This document shows positions 1-11,716 of a DNA stretch of 64,000 bases, piece after piece. The translations under genes were made by a program, and so were the position numbers. The DNA is from Adiantum capillus-veneris (Eukaryota; Streptophyta; Polypodiopsida; Polypodiales; Pteridaceae). The stretch covers positions 111,621,469-111,685,468 of the forward strand of contig CM043951.1 in the NCBI GenBank assembly GCA_014529385.2, written 5' to 3'. Within the stretch, counting starts at the first letter, position 1. Each line of letters starts with the position of its first letter. Below the pieces are notes generated by a model that saw only the letters and a program-made list of their open reading frames with translations, made no database searches and had not been told where the DNA came from.

Positions 1-1
1 C

Positions 2-1303
2 CGAGCACCACCCCCACCAACACAAATTCTACGTCCACTCCAGACACCACTACAAGCATCCATCCCACCTCTTCCACCAGCCCCACGACGTGATCGCCCT
101 GTAAACATCATAAGGCTAGAAGAGAAAGGAAAATCCGTAGTAGTGGATCCACCTAGAGCAAAGGAGAGGGACAAGGGTAAGGAGAAGGTAACCTTTTTAG
201 AACCACTTGAAGCCATGACTGTGAAAAGAGCTAGGAGGGAGAAAGCTACACAACCAGATGATGAGAGAAGCATGAGAGGAGAAACTAGCAAGAGGCCATC
301 CAGGCCACGACAGAAATTGGGCATCATCGACTTCCAGTTAGGGGAAAGTTCTAAGCCCTATGATCTAACATTGGATGTGGTAGAGCAAGGACCGAAGATT
401 ACATGGCCACAGTTGCTACATCTTGTACCTAAAGTAAGGCGACAATGGTCTAAAATGGTAAGTACAAGACGCTCCAAAACAAAGGTAGCCGGAGCAATTT
501 CCGGATGCAACATGGATGACATCCTTCCAATTGTCGACGTAAACATAAAAGGAAAGAGGGTTGGAAACACCTACATTGATGGAGGTGCACAAATTTGTGT
601 AATGAGCGAAGCTATGATGCTTCGATTAGGGCTCGAGGTTGACAGGCCTTCTCCATGCAAGGCAAAGATGGCAAACAACGCAAAAGTAAAGTGTGTGGGT
701 GTGTTAAGTGCCGTGAAAATCAAAGCTTTCAACACTGAGGTAGAGGTAGATGTTTTTGTAATGCCTACTAAGGGGGAGGGCTATCCACTAATTTTGGGAA
801 GGCCATGGTTGATGGCCATGAAGGCAAAAGAGGACTGGGGTACTGGACTTCTACGCATGACCGGTAAGAAAGGGGAGACAATCTACTACGACATGAGGAT
901 TGGCAAGCAAAAGCAAATGAATCTGGAAACATCGGCAGATGAAACCACTAGCAAATCTTCCAGTTCTGAGGAGGAGACCACATCCACCGACGAAAGTGAC
1001 AGTTCCGTTGATGTGATGGGTATCATTATGAAGGATCCACAAAGGGTAAGCACAACTGGTGATCCATCACCAAAAGGGAAACCCAATGAAGAGGAGAGAA
1101 AATCACCTGGCCTAGGAGGAAGTAGGTTGAAGGTTATGTTGTCTACAGAATTAACACTTGAGGAGAAAGATAGTTTTTTGCAAATGTTGATGGGATTTCC
1201 TAACTTGTTCATTGACAACTATGAAAGAATCACAGGCATTACAGTGGTGGAACATCATATTAAGCTAAAGGAAGGGGTAAAACCAGTTGTGCAAAAGCTA
1301 TGA
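2..1303 (+). pseudogene. RE1 pol: basic linker and aspartic protease
   Basis: The frame is open from base 2, so this is the internal part of a polyprotein rather than a gene starting at the first Met-like codon near 143. Upstream residues are proline-rich and then highly charged, as in a gag-pol linker. Counting from base 143, the retropepsin active site is at about residues 144-154 and reads YIDGGAQICVM, with Gly where most retropepsins have Ser or Thr after the Asp. A second conserved protease motif, ILGRPWL, lies near residue 218. An acidic serine-rich stretch follows, then the segment leading into reverse transcriptase. The frame ends at a TGA (1301-1303) and continues in the same frame after it, so the stop looks like a point mutation. 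The homologous RE2 protease shares the DGG site, so DGG is probably native to this lineage. Confidence 0.85.
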
Positions 1304-2542
1304 CGACTGGGGTTCATACAAGAAAAGGCACTCTTGGCCGAGGTAAGGAAACTGCTGGAGGCGGGATTCATCTATCCTGTAGAAAACTCAGAATGGGTGT
1401 CACCCATAGTGGTGACGCCTAAAAAGAATGGTAAGTGGAGGGTCTGTGTTGACTACAAATCACTAAATGTAGCTACAAAGAGAGACCACTTTCCTCTCCC
1501 TTTCTTGGATGAAATTCTGAATGAAGTAGCGGGTTTTGAATGCTATACCATCTGTGATGGTTATTCTGGATACTTTCAAATACGCATAGCCTTGGAAGAT
1601 CAGCTAAAAACCACTTTTATCACGCCATGGGGTTGTTTTGCATACAGGGTTATGCCATTTGGTCTCACAAATGCACCTGCCACATTCCAAAGAAATGTCA
1701 CATATGTTTTTCAACCGTTCTTTGAAACATCCATAAGAGTGTTCATTGATGATTTTTGTATATATAGCTCCTGTATTTCACATTTAGAAAAGGTAACTCA
1801 AGGTTTGGCCAGGTTGCAGAGCCTAGGTGGGCAATTAAATGTGGATAAATGTCACATTGGGGAGAGTAAAGTCATTCTACTAGGCCATGAAATTTCAGCA
1901 AGAGGTATCAACGCCGACCCAAGTAAGGTGTCCGCACTCATAGCCCTACCTTCACCAACGACCGCACGTCAACTGGTCTCTTTTCTACGGAAGGTGAGGT
2001 ACTTAAGTAGATTCATACATCTACTATCACAACTTGTTCTACCACTGCAACAACTCACTCGAAGATCAACTTTCACTTGGGACGAGGAAAGGGAACATCA
2101 CTACAACAAGGTAAAGGAGGTCTTAGCCACTCTGCCAACTATCTCACCACCTAAGTGGGATGAAAAATTCTATGTCACCTCAAGTGTTGGTGATGACTCA
2201 TTGGGGGCTGTGCTACTCCAAAAGGATACAACGACATCTTTCATGAGGCCAATCTACTTCTCTAGTCGAATGATGACAGTAGGAGAGAAAGGTTTCACCC
2301 ATGTGGAACACTTAGTCCTAGCTCTTAGATTTGCAACTACAAAGTTTAGGTCATATTTGCTGCCTAAGCAATTTGTGATTCTAACCACGGATGAAATATT
2401 TCCCTATGTTGTACAACACATGGATGTGTCTACTAGGATTACTAAATGGCTAGTTCGTCTGCAAGAGTTTGACTACACGGTACAGGTAGAAAGCACGACA
2501 AGGGCAAGTTTGGGGGGACTCATGACCTACCAAGTATTTTAA
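1304..2542 (+). pseudogene. RE1 pol: reverse transcriptase and first RNase H-like domain
   Basis: This continues in the same frame as the protease block after the TGA at 1301. Ty3-type RT blocks are clear: WVSPIVVTPKKNGKWRVCVD (fingers), CDGYSGYFQI, PFGLTNAPATFQ and the catalytic motif FIDDFCIYS, followed by LLGHEIS and the thumb. The domain after the thumb resembles the usual Ty3 RNase H, but its first catalytic Asp is not visible: the site reads YVTSSVGDDSLGAVLL where a T-D-A-S type sequence is expected. The block ends at a TAA (2540-2542) inside what should be continuous pol. It would make DNA from element RNA in the capsid-like particle; the stops make function unlikely. Confidence 0.88.
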
Positions 2543-3163
2543 GGGAAGGAGAAGAAATCTAAGGAAGGAGAAGTCCGATTACCTCCAGTACCACCGATGG
2601 TAGAAGGAGCATACTCTCTCTACTTTGATGGAGCCTACAAGCGAGCGTCCGGCAAAGCAGCTGCAGGCATAGTGGTCTTTGATGACAAAGGGACAAAGGT
2701 ATTTTCGTTGGGCCAATTGTTAGACACATTCTAACAATGAAGCTGAGTATGCAGCACTAACCAAGGGTCTACAATGGTGCGTCTCACAAGGTGTACAACG
2801 CCTTAATGTACTTGGGGATGCTCTACTTCTGGTAAGGCAAGTAAATGGAGCATGGACATGCAAGAATCCTAGTTTAAGGACTCACTTAAGTGGTGTAAAA
2901 ACCTTGTTGGGTAAGTTTGAAGAAGTTCAAATACACCATATCCCAAGGGCTCAAAACCAAGAAGGAGATGCCCTAGCAAGTGAAAGACTACAGAAAGTGG
3001 TGGTTGGAGAAATAAAACTAAAGCTCCCTCTATTTCAAGGCAGTGATGCCTTTCCTGACATCGTGCATTTTTTGGAAACAGGAGAATGCCCATCAGATTT
3101 AACAAAGGGATAGAAGCAATGGCTGGCGCGGAAGGCCACAAGGTATCGACTCATCAATGACGG
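2543..3163 (+). pseudogene. RE1 pol: second RNase H domain, interrupted by RE2
   Basis: Across more than one frame the sequence encodes a second RNase H: a first catalytic region LYFDGAYKR, then SNNEAEYAAL with the conserved Glu, a GDALLLVRQ segment with the next Asp, and HIPRAQNQEGDALA near the end. This matches the extra RNase H known from Tat-like Ty3 elements. Frame changes near 2730 and a TAG at 3111-3113 break it. The reading frame stops at the RE2 LTR, at the codons for LINDG, and the next RE1 codons appear at 14573. Confidence 0.8.
3160..3163. repeat. Target-site duplication of RE2, left copy
   Basis: The bases acgg precede the LTR start TGTCAGG and recur directly after the 3' LTR end at 14573-14576. 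If the LTR is taken to start one base later, the duplication is acggt (5 bp). Both readings keep the RE1 pol frame continuous when one copy is removed. Confidence 0.85.
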
Positions 3164-4105
3164 TGTCAGGAGTTTTTTGGAGCAAGGGATTGCGCATATG
3201 TACATATACATGCATGGTGCATCAAATAAAGAATTGCCCATTTTTCAGAGTCAGGTGGTTACGTGGGGCCCACATGTGTACAGGTAGGACAGGGTGTACA
3301 TAGTGCATCGATTTTCACTATTACCAGTACCACTGTGTTTTTTCTACAATAAGGAGGAGTTGGTAGCGCGTAAAACTTCTTGAGGAAGCTATTCACGGGC
3401 TGACGACATGAGGTAAGCAGGTGCGTCAGATGGCATTGAGTGGCGTCAGGAGGCCGAACGGGGTCAATATTTGCACGTGGATGAATACGGACACAAAGTG
3501 GTGTTTTCTTGTGAGAGTTATGCAGAAAGGTCATCATTAGGACCACTTTTTGGGGCCACTTCACGTGGTTGCGAGACGCATTATTGAAAAGAAATGAGTG
3601 CCAGGTGTGCGGATGATGCAAAAAAGGTGACAACTATGCACTGCGAGGTCAGTTTTTGGCCTGTTCGGGGTCCGTTTGAGGTCATCTAAAAGGCCAAGGG
3701 TGCCCAACTAATAAATCTAAGTGTGGGAACTGAAAACACAGAGAGAAGACCAGAAAAAACGTGGAGAAGAGAGGAGGAACAGCCGTAGGTGTGTTTTTGG
3801 GGTTTTTGGAGCCTGTTTTGGCCGTAAACTGCTCATCCGAGGTCGGATTTGAGCACTTTGACATTGTAGACTGGGGTTTTGGGCCATTCCGGACGCGATG
3901 GCGCTCCCATTTTGCCAAATTCTTCACTCTTTTCCTTATTTTTTTCTCTGTAAGTTTCTCTTATGAGCAAAGTTTCTGCTCTAGTTTGTGATTGTATCTG
4001 GCTTATTTTACCCATATTGTGTGAGCTATTTGCCCCATTGGTGTTGGCCCAAGCTCAATTGTATCTAAAAATCAGAAATTCTCCTCTTTTGAGCTGAGTT
4101 TTTTT

Positions 4106-4138
<33 letters not shown>

Positions 4139-4235
4139 TGTGTGGAGTGGGCAAGTGGATAGTTTCTCTCCTCTCACTCCAAAGGTGTGTTCCCTGTCTC
4201 GGCCAGGTGTGTTGTCTAAGCCGAGTGGTGCCCCA

Positions 4236-4271
<36 letters not shown>

Positions 4272-4333
4272 CTTCCCAAGAGTGTGTGTCGGGTCGTTAT
4301 AGAGGTGGTGTGTGTGTTTTCAGCCCGCTCACA
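3164..4333 (+). repeat. RE2 5' LTR
   Basis: It starts TGTCAGGAG and ends CCGCTCACA, matching 13446-14572 over its length. It contains two TG microsatellites (about 4108-4137 and 4238-4268) that are longer than in the 3' copy. A short stretch including the left hairpin arm context near 4180-4200 is shortened in the 3' copy. An antisense ORF of 124 codons is open in both LTRs, but only because the LTRs are copies of each other. Confidence 0.93.
4198..4234 (+). promoter_or_regulatory. Hairpin followed by TGGTGCCCC in RE2 5' LTR
   Basis: CTCGGC (4198-4203) pairs with GCCGAG (4220-4225), and TGGTGCCCC follows at once (4226-4234). The nine bases resemble the first bases of the primer site 106 bases further on. 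The same layout occurs in RE1 (17316-17343) and F (61750-61780) with different stem sequences. Confidence 0.6.
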
Positions 4334-4339
4334 TTCTTT

Positions 4340-4357
4340 TGGCGCCCCCACGGAGGA
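4340..4357 (+). other. RE2 primer-binding site
   Basis: TGGCGCCCCCACGGAGGA begins six bases after the LTR end. TGG would pair with the CCA end of a tRNA. F has TGGTGCCCCCACGGAGGA and D has a diverged version at the same place. I did not identify the tRNA. Confidence 0.75.
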
Positions 4358-5060
4358 TCTTCTTCGAGTACCTTCTGCTTCGAGCTTCGAGCTTCGAGCT
4401 TCGGGAGTACAGGTTGCAGGTTGCAGATTGCAGATTATAGGTTACAGGGACAGGGATAGGTACAGGTAGCTGGATTACAGTGATATACTACCAGTGATGT
4501 CACTTGCAGTTGTTGTGGGTATGCATCACTTGGCGCCTGTTTGAGCGCATTGTCTGCTGGATTGTACGTTACTTGTGGAAACTGCCATTGTACGCATTTG
4601 TGGAGCCATACTTGGTTGAATTTGTCAGTCCCAGCCATTTCTGAGACTTGGTCTGGAAGATAGTCATTTCTGAGACTTGACTATACGCGATTTGCATTAG
4701 CCTTCGTGTGAGGGTCGATAGTGTGAGGTTTTTATTGAGCTAGGGGATTCTCAAATGTAGAGATCCTTTCGGTGATACAGGTAGCTGGAGCACCCTTTTT
4801 GTGACCTCGCCATAGGCTATGTACTAGTGAGTCCTACTTGATGCTCGGGTTCTATTGTTGACAGTTTATGCATACATATACAGTCTATATTTTGGGTTCC
4901 TATTGCTCTATTTTTGGGGAAACTCTGCCAAAATTTTTCCAAGTTATGATGGCTGGTTTTTTGGTCTTTTGAGCCATTTATGCTGTTATGCTGCTGAAAT
5001 TTTGGCAAAATCAGAGGTTAAGTCAGGTGTGCCTTCTTGGGAGCTTCATGGTTGGCTTTA
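4358..5060 (+). other. RE2 leader without a convincing gene
   Basis: This holds short direct repeats (a cgagctt motif repeated near 4379-4404, then gcaggtt/gcagatt repeats to about 4440) and then about 600 bases with no ORF I can support. The F leader has three extra small ORFs in the corresponding place; I could not find their counterparts here, so they are either absent or decayed beyond recognition. Confidence 0.5.
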
Positions 5061-5279
5061 ATGGATGATCAAAATGGCCCTCAATTCACTCCATTTCATT
5101 TAACTCAAAGAATCCAGATAAATGTTCATGTGTCCAGGAAAATTTTTTTCCAGCAGTGCATAGTCTTTATGTTTGGGCCAAGAAGATTATGAGAGATCTT
5201 GGAATGTCCTTTGCCTGTTGTAATTCCGATGATCAACTATGAAAACTCATTTAATGTGCATGTGTTTGTCCTTATCTAA
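5061..5279 (+). pseudogene. Pre-gag small ORF (family found four times in this window), one internal stop
   Basis: From ATG 5061 the frame runs 72 codons to TAA 5277-5279, with a single TGA at 5190-5192. Shared positions with the ORFs at 62936, 20646 and 20861 include SRKIFFQQ, an FG-x2-R motif, EIL, VIPMINY and a C-terminal F-N/D-V segment. The ORF ends 71 bases before the gag ATG. In F the gap is 91 bases. I do not recognise the family. Known Ogre/Tat elements carry an ORF upstream of gag, but that one is much longer, so this is at most a loose parallel. Likely once a small accessory protein; role unknown. Confidence 0.65.
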
Positions 5280-5350
5280 AGTTGAGCTCCATTGAAGTTT
5301 CTTGCACGTGTGTTCAAAGGGGTTCTCAAAGCATTGAAACTTGGGTAGCC

Positions 5351-6304
5351 ATGGCTTTCTCTTATCCGGAGTTTCATGGAAGAAGTGATGAAGATGTGGA
5401 AGAATTTTTGGAAAATATGGAGGTTGCCTGCATTAGCAACCAGATTCATGACCCTACGCAAATGTTACGCCTTCTCCAAATTTGTTTGAATAGTGATGCA
5501 CGAGTTTGGTCCAAGGCATTTGAAGAGGAGTTGCGTGCAGTGGATCCACCTGTAAGATTGAGTTGGGACAATCTAAGGCATGGATTGGAAGTGGAGTTTG
5601 TGAAGATAGAAGATCCTGACAAAGTGTGGCAAGAAGTACAAGGTTTGGTGCAGAAGGAAGGTGAGCCAGTAGATGCGTACATACGTAAGTTTTCATTGGC
5701 ATGGGAGCGAATGTGCAAGGCCTTAGCACCACAGGTACCCCCGCTTGACATGATGAAGAAGGACAGGCTCTTAGCTGGTCTTTGGGAGAATATACGTTGG
5801 AGAGTGGAGCTAAAGAAGCCTAGGACATATGAAGATGCACTAGAGGTAGCAAGGAACAAAGAGTGGAAGTTGAGGAAAATGAGCCAGTTAGGGGTGGAGT
5901 CTTTGCCTATGAGGTCTGAATTTCAACCTATAGAGTCTTTACAAGGTCGCATGTCAGGGGTTCATCACGAACCAGTGGTTCCTGTTACTACTCAGGTTAT
6001 GCCAGCAGTGGTCACTACAGCAGTGCAAGATGATGGGCTAAGGCAAGACATGAGGCAAATGGTAGATTTGATGAAGAATCTCAGCCTAAACATGCTAGGT
6101 CAAGTGGGAAATAATTGAGGTCGAGGGAGGTTTGCAAATCAACCAGGAGGTGAAGAAAGGCCTAGGAATGGTGTTGGACAAAGCAATGGTAGGTTTTGGA
6201 GGCAGACGCCCACCTGTTACAATTGTGGAGAGTTGGGTCACATCAGCCCGCAATGTGATAAGCCACCAAGGATGGGGGGAGACATGTATCCATTGCCAAG
6301 ACAG
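5351..6304 (+). pseudogene. gag: RE2 gag (capsid and nucleocapsid)
   Basis: The start is ATG 5351, because MAFSYPEFHG matches the gag starts at 46635 and 63255; the upstream TTG extension is not conserved. Residues 1 to about 180 match the retrotransposon gag capsid domain, including the ARVW segment and RKFSLAWERM. The frame meets TGA at 6116-6118, but the same frame continues into a glycine/arginine-rich stretch and a zinc knuckle CYNCGELGHISPQC (6215-6256, pattern C-x2-C-x4-H-x4-C). It ends at TGA 6302-6304. Gag would form the particle and bind element RNA. The stop before the knuckle separates capsid from RNA binding, so this copy is defective. Confidence 0.85.
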
Positions 6305-7140
6305 TGAGGCGGTCCGGGGCGGGCAACAAGAGAGGCGACCTCTAAACACCCCTCAAGGCTTCCGTGCTACTCAATTGGGGCTGGGGCAACCACAAGCACA
6401 ACAAAACAACAAACCCACAGCCAAACCCAAACAAGATAGGGGCACCACCTAGTTATGGTATGCGAACTAGGACGCAAGAGAGATTTTGGCACAACCAAGA
6501 AGATGCACCACACAACACACACAAGCAACCTCACACCAAGACACGCACGAAATGGACCAGAGAGAGCTAGAGCAAAGGGAAGAGAGAGTGGAATGGATCT
6601 TGCGTAATACCTTATTTGTGACTTGCAAATGGATATGGTTCGTTATGATGCTATCGTAGAACTTGTAGAAAACTCACTCAATGCTTAGTGATTGCTAAAC
6701 ATTGCCAAAACACACACACACTGTCTTAGGGTGTGGGAGACCTCTCACCACAATACCCTCTTACAATGGACACAAAACTGGCAATGAAAAACACACTAAA
6801 ACACTTTCTAAAATCAAGATCAACCGATAAAAACTCAAATACACAAGTCACCTTGAATTCACCAAACCGTATTGTACAATTGGAAGGACGAAGATTTGAA
6901 CGTCAAATCACGCCTTTGATGCACCGAACCTCAATTTATTGATGATGAAGGAGCATATACAATAGTGGTTTTGAGATTTGAGGAACTCACGCTCTCTCAC
7001 TTGCAATGTGTAGCTTGAAGGCTTCTCTCACACCAAGAGTGAAGCTCACAAGTGGTTGCTACACCTAAGTCTCTCCTCACGCATAGAGTGTTGGGGTGCT
7101 ATGTGAGATGTTGGAGATTGTTTTACAAGAAGGAGAGGGG

Positions 7141-7152
7141 CCTATTTATAGG
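7141..7152 (-). promoter_or_regulatory. TATA-type sequence on the minus strand
   Basis: Read on the minus strand this is CCTATAAATAGG, followed by a long gene-free leader with AATAAA-like sequence toward 6935. This is what an LTR promoter region looks like. No ORF downstream supports a gene. Confidence 0.4.
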
Positions 7153-8313
7153 TTGGAGACCCCTCATAAAGATTATTGGAAATCATAATTTACAAGCTAA
7201 CAAATCAGGATTATGATTTTTTTGAATATCAAAACATTGCGGGCCTTCTTTGTCTGCTTGAGTCATGGGTGTGGGCTCAAAAGAGAGCATTATTGATGGT
7301 GAATAAGGTTAAAGTAGAGTTTTAAGGAAAAGGAGAGAGAGGGAGAGAGAGAGAGAGAGTTACTTTGTACATGTCTTGAGGTGAGGTGTCTTTTATGGTT
7401 AGGTCAATGCTATTTTGTGTTAGTATGTTAATGATTAGTGTTAGTAATCACTAGAAAGTTAATGTTACATTTACAATGGGTAGAATGAGGTGGTTGGTTG
7501 AAGTAAGATGGTTGAATGAAGTGAGAAAATCCTTGTGATGGTGAAGCTTGAAAAAGTTTTGGACTTACTTGTGTAGGTTCTCAAAATGACTATCGATCTT
7601 CTTCTTCGTCTTCTCTTCTTTACGCCACCGCCGCCAAGGTTGATTATCGTGATGAAAATGGTAATTCTGTTGATGAGATCTCTTGATTTGCAGAGGTTAA
7701 GCATGGTACACATGCTGAATTTATGTATATATATAAGGGTTAAGATGGAATTGTACTTTGGAGATAATAGAGAGAGGCATAGAGATGGTGTATGTACATG
7801 GAGAGCTCATATGAGAGCTATAGGAGTAAGTGGGGAGGTTAATGGTGAAGAAGGTGAGAGAAACCATTGAAGGTACAGGTTTGAGTGAGGGATTGAGAGG
7901 AATGTGTGTGTCTGTGTGTGTGTGTGTGTGTGTAGAAGTGTGGAAAGAGGTGAGAGAAGACTATGGGCTACTTGTGAGAAAAGTGGGCAGACTAGGGTCC
8001 ACTCAAAAAATCATAGCTCATTGCTGGTAGCTCCAAAAATCATGAAAAACTTTGAGGTGATTATTCAGAGCGTGGGATACATTTTCTCTTTTGACCACCG
8101 CTCCAAATTCAGAGTAGAGATGGATATTAAAAATCCCACCAAAAGACCTGTTTTTTATGCCTGCAAAAGTCTTTTAGTGGCCCCCTCCTTTGTTGAATTT
8201 GTACAATGCATCCAAGAGTGAGCCCCCTCCTTTGTCATATTATAATACAAAGCATCCAAGTTGCCCTTGATCCATGCATGGAGGAGGATTATTGGTGAAT
8301 AAATAAATATATA

Positions 8314-8367
8314 CATGGTGGGACTAGTGTATGGACTATTCATGGTGGGACTAGTGTATGGACTATT
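8314..8367. repeat. 27 bp tandem repeat, two copies
   Basis: Two identical 27-base units starting catggtgggactagtg lie head to tail at 8314-8340 and 8341-8367. They sit in gene-free DNA inside the foreign block of RE2. Confidence 0.9.
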
Positions 8368-8974
8368 CATGGACTTTAGCTCAATGAGCACATGGTGTTA
8401 GAATAATGAGTAAAAATAATAATAAAAATATGGTGGAGTTATGGATATGGAAAGATATTGGAATCATATGATATGGTCCCTCCTTGAACTATTTTGGGTG
8501 AAAGAGGAAAAGGTATGCAAGTAAACAATATAATAAACGTAACCAATGAGTAGAAATCAATTTTTTGTTTTCACGAGGGTGAGGGTGAAAATGTGGGAGT
8601 GATTTGTATAAAGGAAAAATATGAGGTTAGTGTATGTACATATTGGCAAAAAATATAATTATGGTGTAAGAGGATGAAAGAAGGTGTACATAGGTTTAAT
8701 AAAACACACACCTAAGTAGAAATATTTAAATAAAATACCAAAATAATAATAAAAAATCCCTATATTTAGGCCATATATACAATGAAATATTTACACACAA
8801 AGAGGCCATAATATACTTTTTATCTTTTATTATTTTTATTTTTTTGGCTCAACTAGCCCAGTGACTAGCTAGCTGAGGGTTTTTAAGAAGATATGGGAAA
8901 AGCCCCCTAACTCACACACGCCTATGTACAGTGAAATGGTAGGGATAGCCATAGCGTTTGGGTGAATTTGGTAG

Positions 8975-11716
8975 GGTGGAGTAACTTACGATGGCAATTA
9001 TGGAGAGCTGAAAAACGACTATCAACAGGTGTTAACTAGGTCAAATGATTACGGCATCGAAATTAAGGGAGACGAAGGAACCAGTGGACTGACCCAGGAG
9101 GAAAAAGGAAAGAAAAAAGTGCTAAGTGTAGTCACCTTGGAAAGGGCATCAAAGCTAGAGGATACATTAGTGATGCCTATTGGGAAGAGGACCACAGAGG
9201 AAAAGGAAGGAAGAAGTGCCCGAGGTCCTAATAAGAAGAAAGGAAAGAGCCATGAAGGCGAGGATGTCAAGGACAAGAGGAAAAGGAGAGCTCGTCAAAA
9301 GTTTCATGTTTCAGATTTTCCACTAGGGGATGGGCAATTAAGCTATGACTTGAAGGAGGATCTGACGAGCAAGAAGGCAGATGTTACTTTTGGGTAGCTT
9401 ATAGAGATGGTGCCTAAGCTAAAGCGACAGTGGAAGAGGATGGTTAACCCAATGGAGAAAGAGCCAGAGAGAGGTTCAGTAAAGGTGTTGGCAACGGATG
9501 AGCTACCAGACATTTGTCTAATAGTAGATGTGTGGCATAAAAGGAAAAATTTGGGACAAGGTTATGTGGATGGAGGAGCCCAAATATGCGTCATAACACA
9601 CTCATGCGTTGAGAAGATGGGTCTCACAGTGGCTGGGGTGTCAGGGTTTCGGATCAGATTGGCAAACCATCAAAAAGTAAAATGCTTGGGTGTTGTAAAG
9701 AGCTTAGAAGTGGAGGCATATGATGCAAAGGCAGTGGTTGATTTTCATGTGATGCCAGCAGGGTTGGGAGCATATCCTATTATACTGGGCAGACCATGGT
9801 TACGTGCAGTGGAAGCTGTTCAAGATTGGCGACATGGTACGATTAGCCTCTATGGAAAGACAGGTACCAAGAAGCTTTATAATATGGACACAAGGAAACG
9901 ATTAGAGGAGCTTTATGAAGATGAGGATGAGTCTAGTGATGAAGACTCTTCCACGGTGACAGATGAGGACAGTGATAGCACTACTAGCAGTGATGAGGAT
10001 GCTGATGTTGCATTTCTTTTGATGGACAAAGAAATCCAGGAGTTTGGTTTAGTTGCATTTGCGAATGAGGTTGAAGATGAAAGTGAAGGGCTTTATGAAG
10101 TGATTGAAGGGCTGATGCAAACCAAGGTTGAGTTGTCAAAGAAGCAGGAATTGATGACACAAATGATCAGTGGAGACCTCTCAACTATGGAGAAGGATAT
10201 ATATTTGCACATGCTGGCTAGTTTTCCTGATTTGTTCATTACTTCATATGAAGAGATCAGAGGGTTCAAGGGCGAAGATATGCATATAGAGCTGAAAGAA
10301 GGTGCTAAGCCAGTGCGGCAAAGGCTAAGAAGGATGGGTCAAGAGCAAATGGAAGCCTTGCGAGAAGAGGTGGACAAGTTATTGAAGGCAGGGTTCATAG
10401 TCCCTGTGGAGACCACAGAATGGGTGAGTCCAGTTGTAGTCAGTCCAAAGAAGGATGGGAAGTGGAGAATTTGTGTAGATTTTAAACCCTTAAATGCAAC
10501 CACTAAGAAGAACCCATATCCTCTTCCATTCATTGATCAGATCTTGGATTCAGTGGCAGGTTATGAGAGGTATAGTGTGTGTGATGGTTTTTCAGGCTAT
10601 TTTCAATTGAAGATTGCTCTTAAAGACCGCACAAAGACAACTTTTATTACGCCATGGGGCTGCTATTGCTACACAGTATTTCCATTTGGGTTGTCAAATG
10701 GACCTTCCTTCTATCAAGAGAGAGCAAATTGGGTGTTGGAACCATTCATTGGTAGTTGTGTTAAAGCTTTTATGGATGACTTCTGTGTTTATAGCAGTAG
10801 GGTTGAACACCATGAGAAGCTGCAGATGGTATTGGCTCGATATGATGAATGTGGAGGACAACTAAATCCAAAGAAATTTCATCTAGCACAGCCAAGGGTG
10901 AAGTTATTGGGCCACATGGTGTCAGAAAATGGCATTGAGGCTGATCTAGACAAGGTTAAGTCTATTATTCTTCTTCCATCACCTACGAGTACGAAGCAAT
11001 TGGCAACCATTATACACAAAGTGAAGTACATGGCAAGGTTTATTCCATTGTCTTCTCAGATTATTTATCGATTACAAAAAGTGGCAAAGCATGATCCATT
11101 GCAATGGGATGACAAGTGTGAAGAAGTGTTTCAAGAGGTGTTAGGGGGTTTGTCAGCCATGCAGGCTCCTGATTGGGAGAAAGTTTTTTATGTAAATCCC
11201 TCAGTAGGGGATGATGCCATTGGAGCCATGCTATTGAAAAAGGGGAAGGGCAGCCATTATATGAGGCCAGTGTATTGTGCAAGCCGAGTGAAGTTGGTAG
11301 CGGAGAGAAAGTTCTCGGAAGTAGAGCTAGTGATGGCCAGTGTAATATTTGCTTGTCGACGATTTCGTCATTACTTGCTGCCACGGCCTTTTGTTTTCTT
11401 GACGAGTTATGCTTTTTTGCCACAGTTAATTAATGGTACTAACATGTCAACTGTGGTGAAGAAATGGGTAATTGAGCTGCAAGAGTTTGAGTTCTCTTTT
11501 CTAGTGGAAGATAGTACAAGGGCTACCCTAGCTGATTTGTTGACCTACAAGGAGAATCCCCTTATTGTTAAGGAAGAGGTGGTGAGAAAGGTAGTTGAAG
11601 AAGTGCCACAGATCAGCAATGCACATGTGTTGTTCTTTGATGGTTCATACAGAAAGAGCCATGATGCAGCTTCAGGGGGTATAGAACTTTATGATCCAGA
11701 GGGGAAGCTAGTATGA
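8975..11716 (+). pseudogene. pol: RE2 pol: protease, reverse transcriptase, first RNase H, start of second RNase H
   Basis: The frame is open from 8975 with TAG at 9395-9397 and continues in frame to TGA 11714-11716. After a lysine-rich linker comes the protease site YVDGGAQICVIT (about 9560-9597) and ILGRPWLRAVEA. RT blocks follow: WVSPVVVSPKKDGKWRICVD, CDGFSGYFQL, PFGLSNGPSFYQ and catalytic FMDDFCVYS, then LLGHMVS. The RNase H after the RT has YVNPSVGDDAIGAML at the place of the first catalytic Asp, again without a clear T-D-A-S. The second RNase H begins at VLFFDGSYRKS near 11630. The two early stops look like point changes. The DGG site and the altered RNase H site are shared with RE1. 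Confidence 0.9.

Larger units (their letters stand above)
6305..8974. other. Foreign block inside RE2, between gag and protease
   Basis: Coding similarity to the Ty3 gag-pol region fades after about 6600 and returns near 8975. The block is AT-rich in its second half and contains a GA tract (7331-7359), a TG tract (7903-7933) and a 27 bp tandem repeat. Between about 6700 and 7300 the minus strand looks like a promoter or LTR, with a TATA-type sequence at 7141-7152. I could not find clean ends or a target duplication. It may be a solo LTR or another insertion. Confidence 0.55.

Noticed and set aside
3259-3633. Antisense ORF of 124 codons, also at 13541-13915
   Set aside because: It is open in both places only because these are the two LTRs of RE2. 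No domain and no promoter on that strand was seen.
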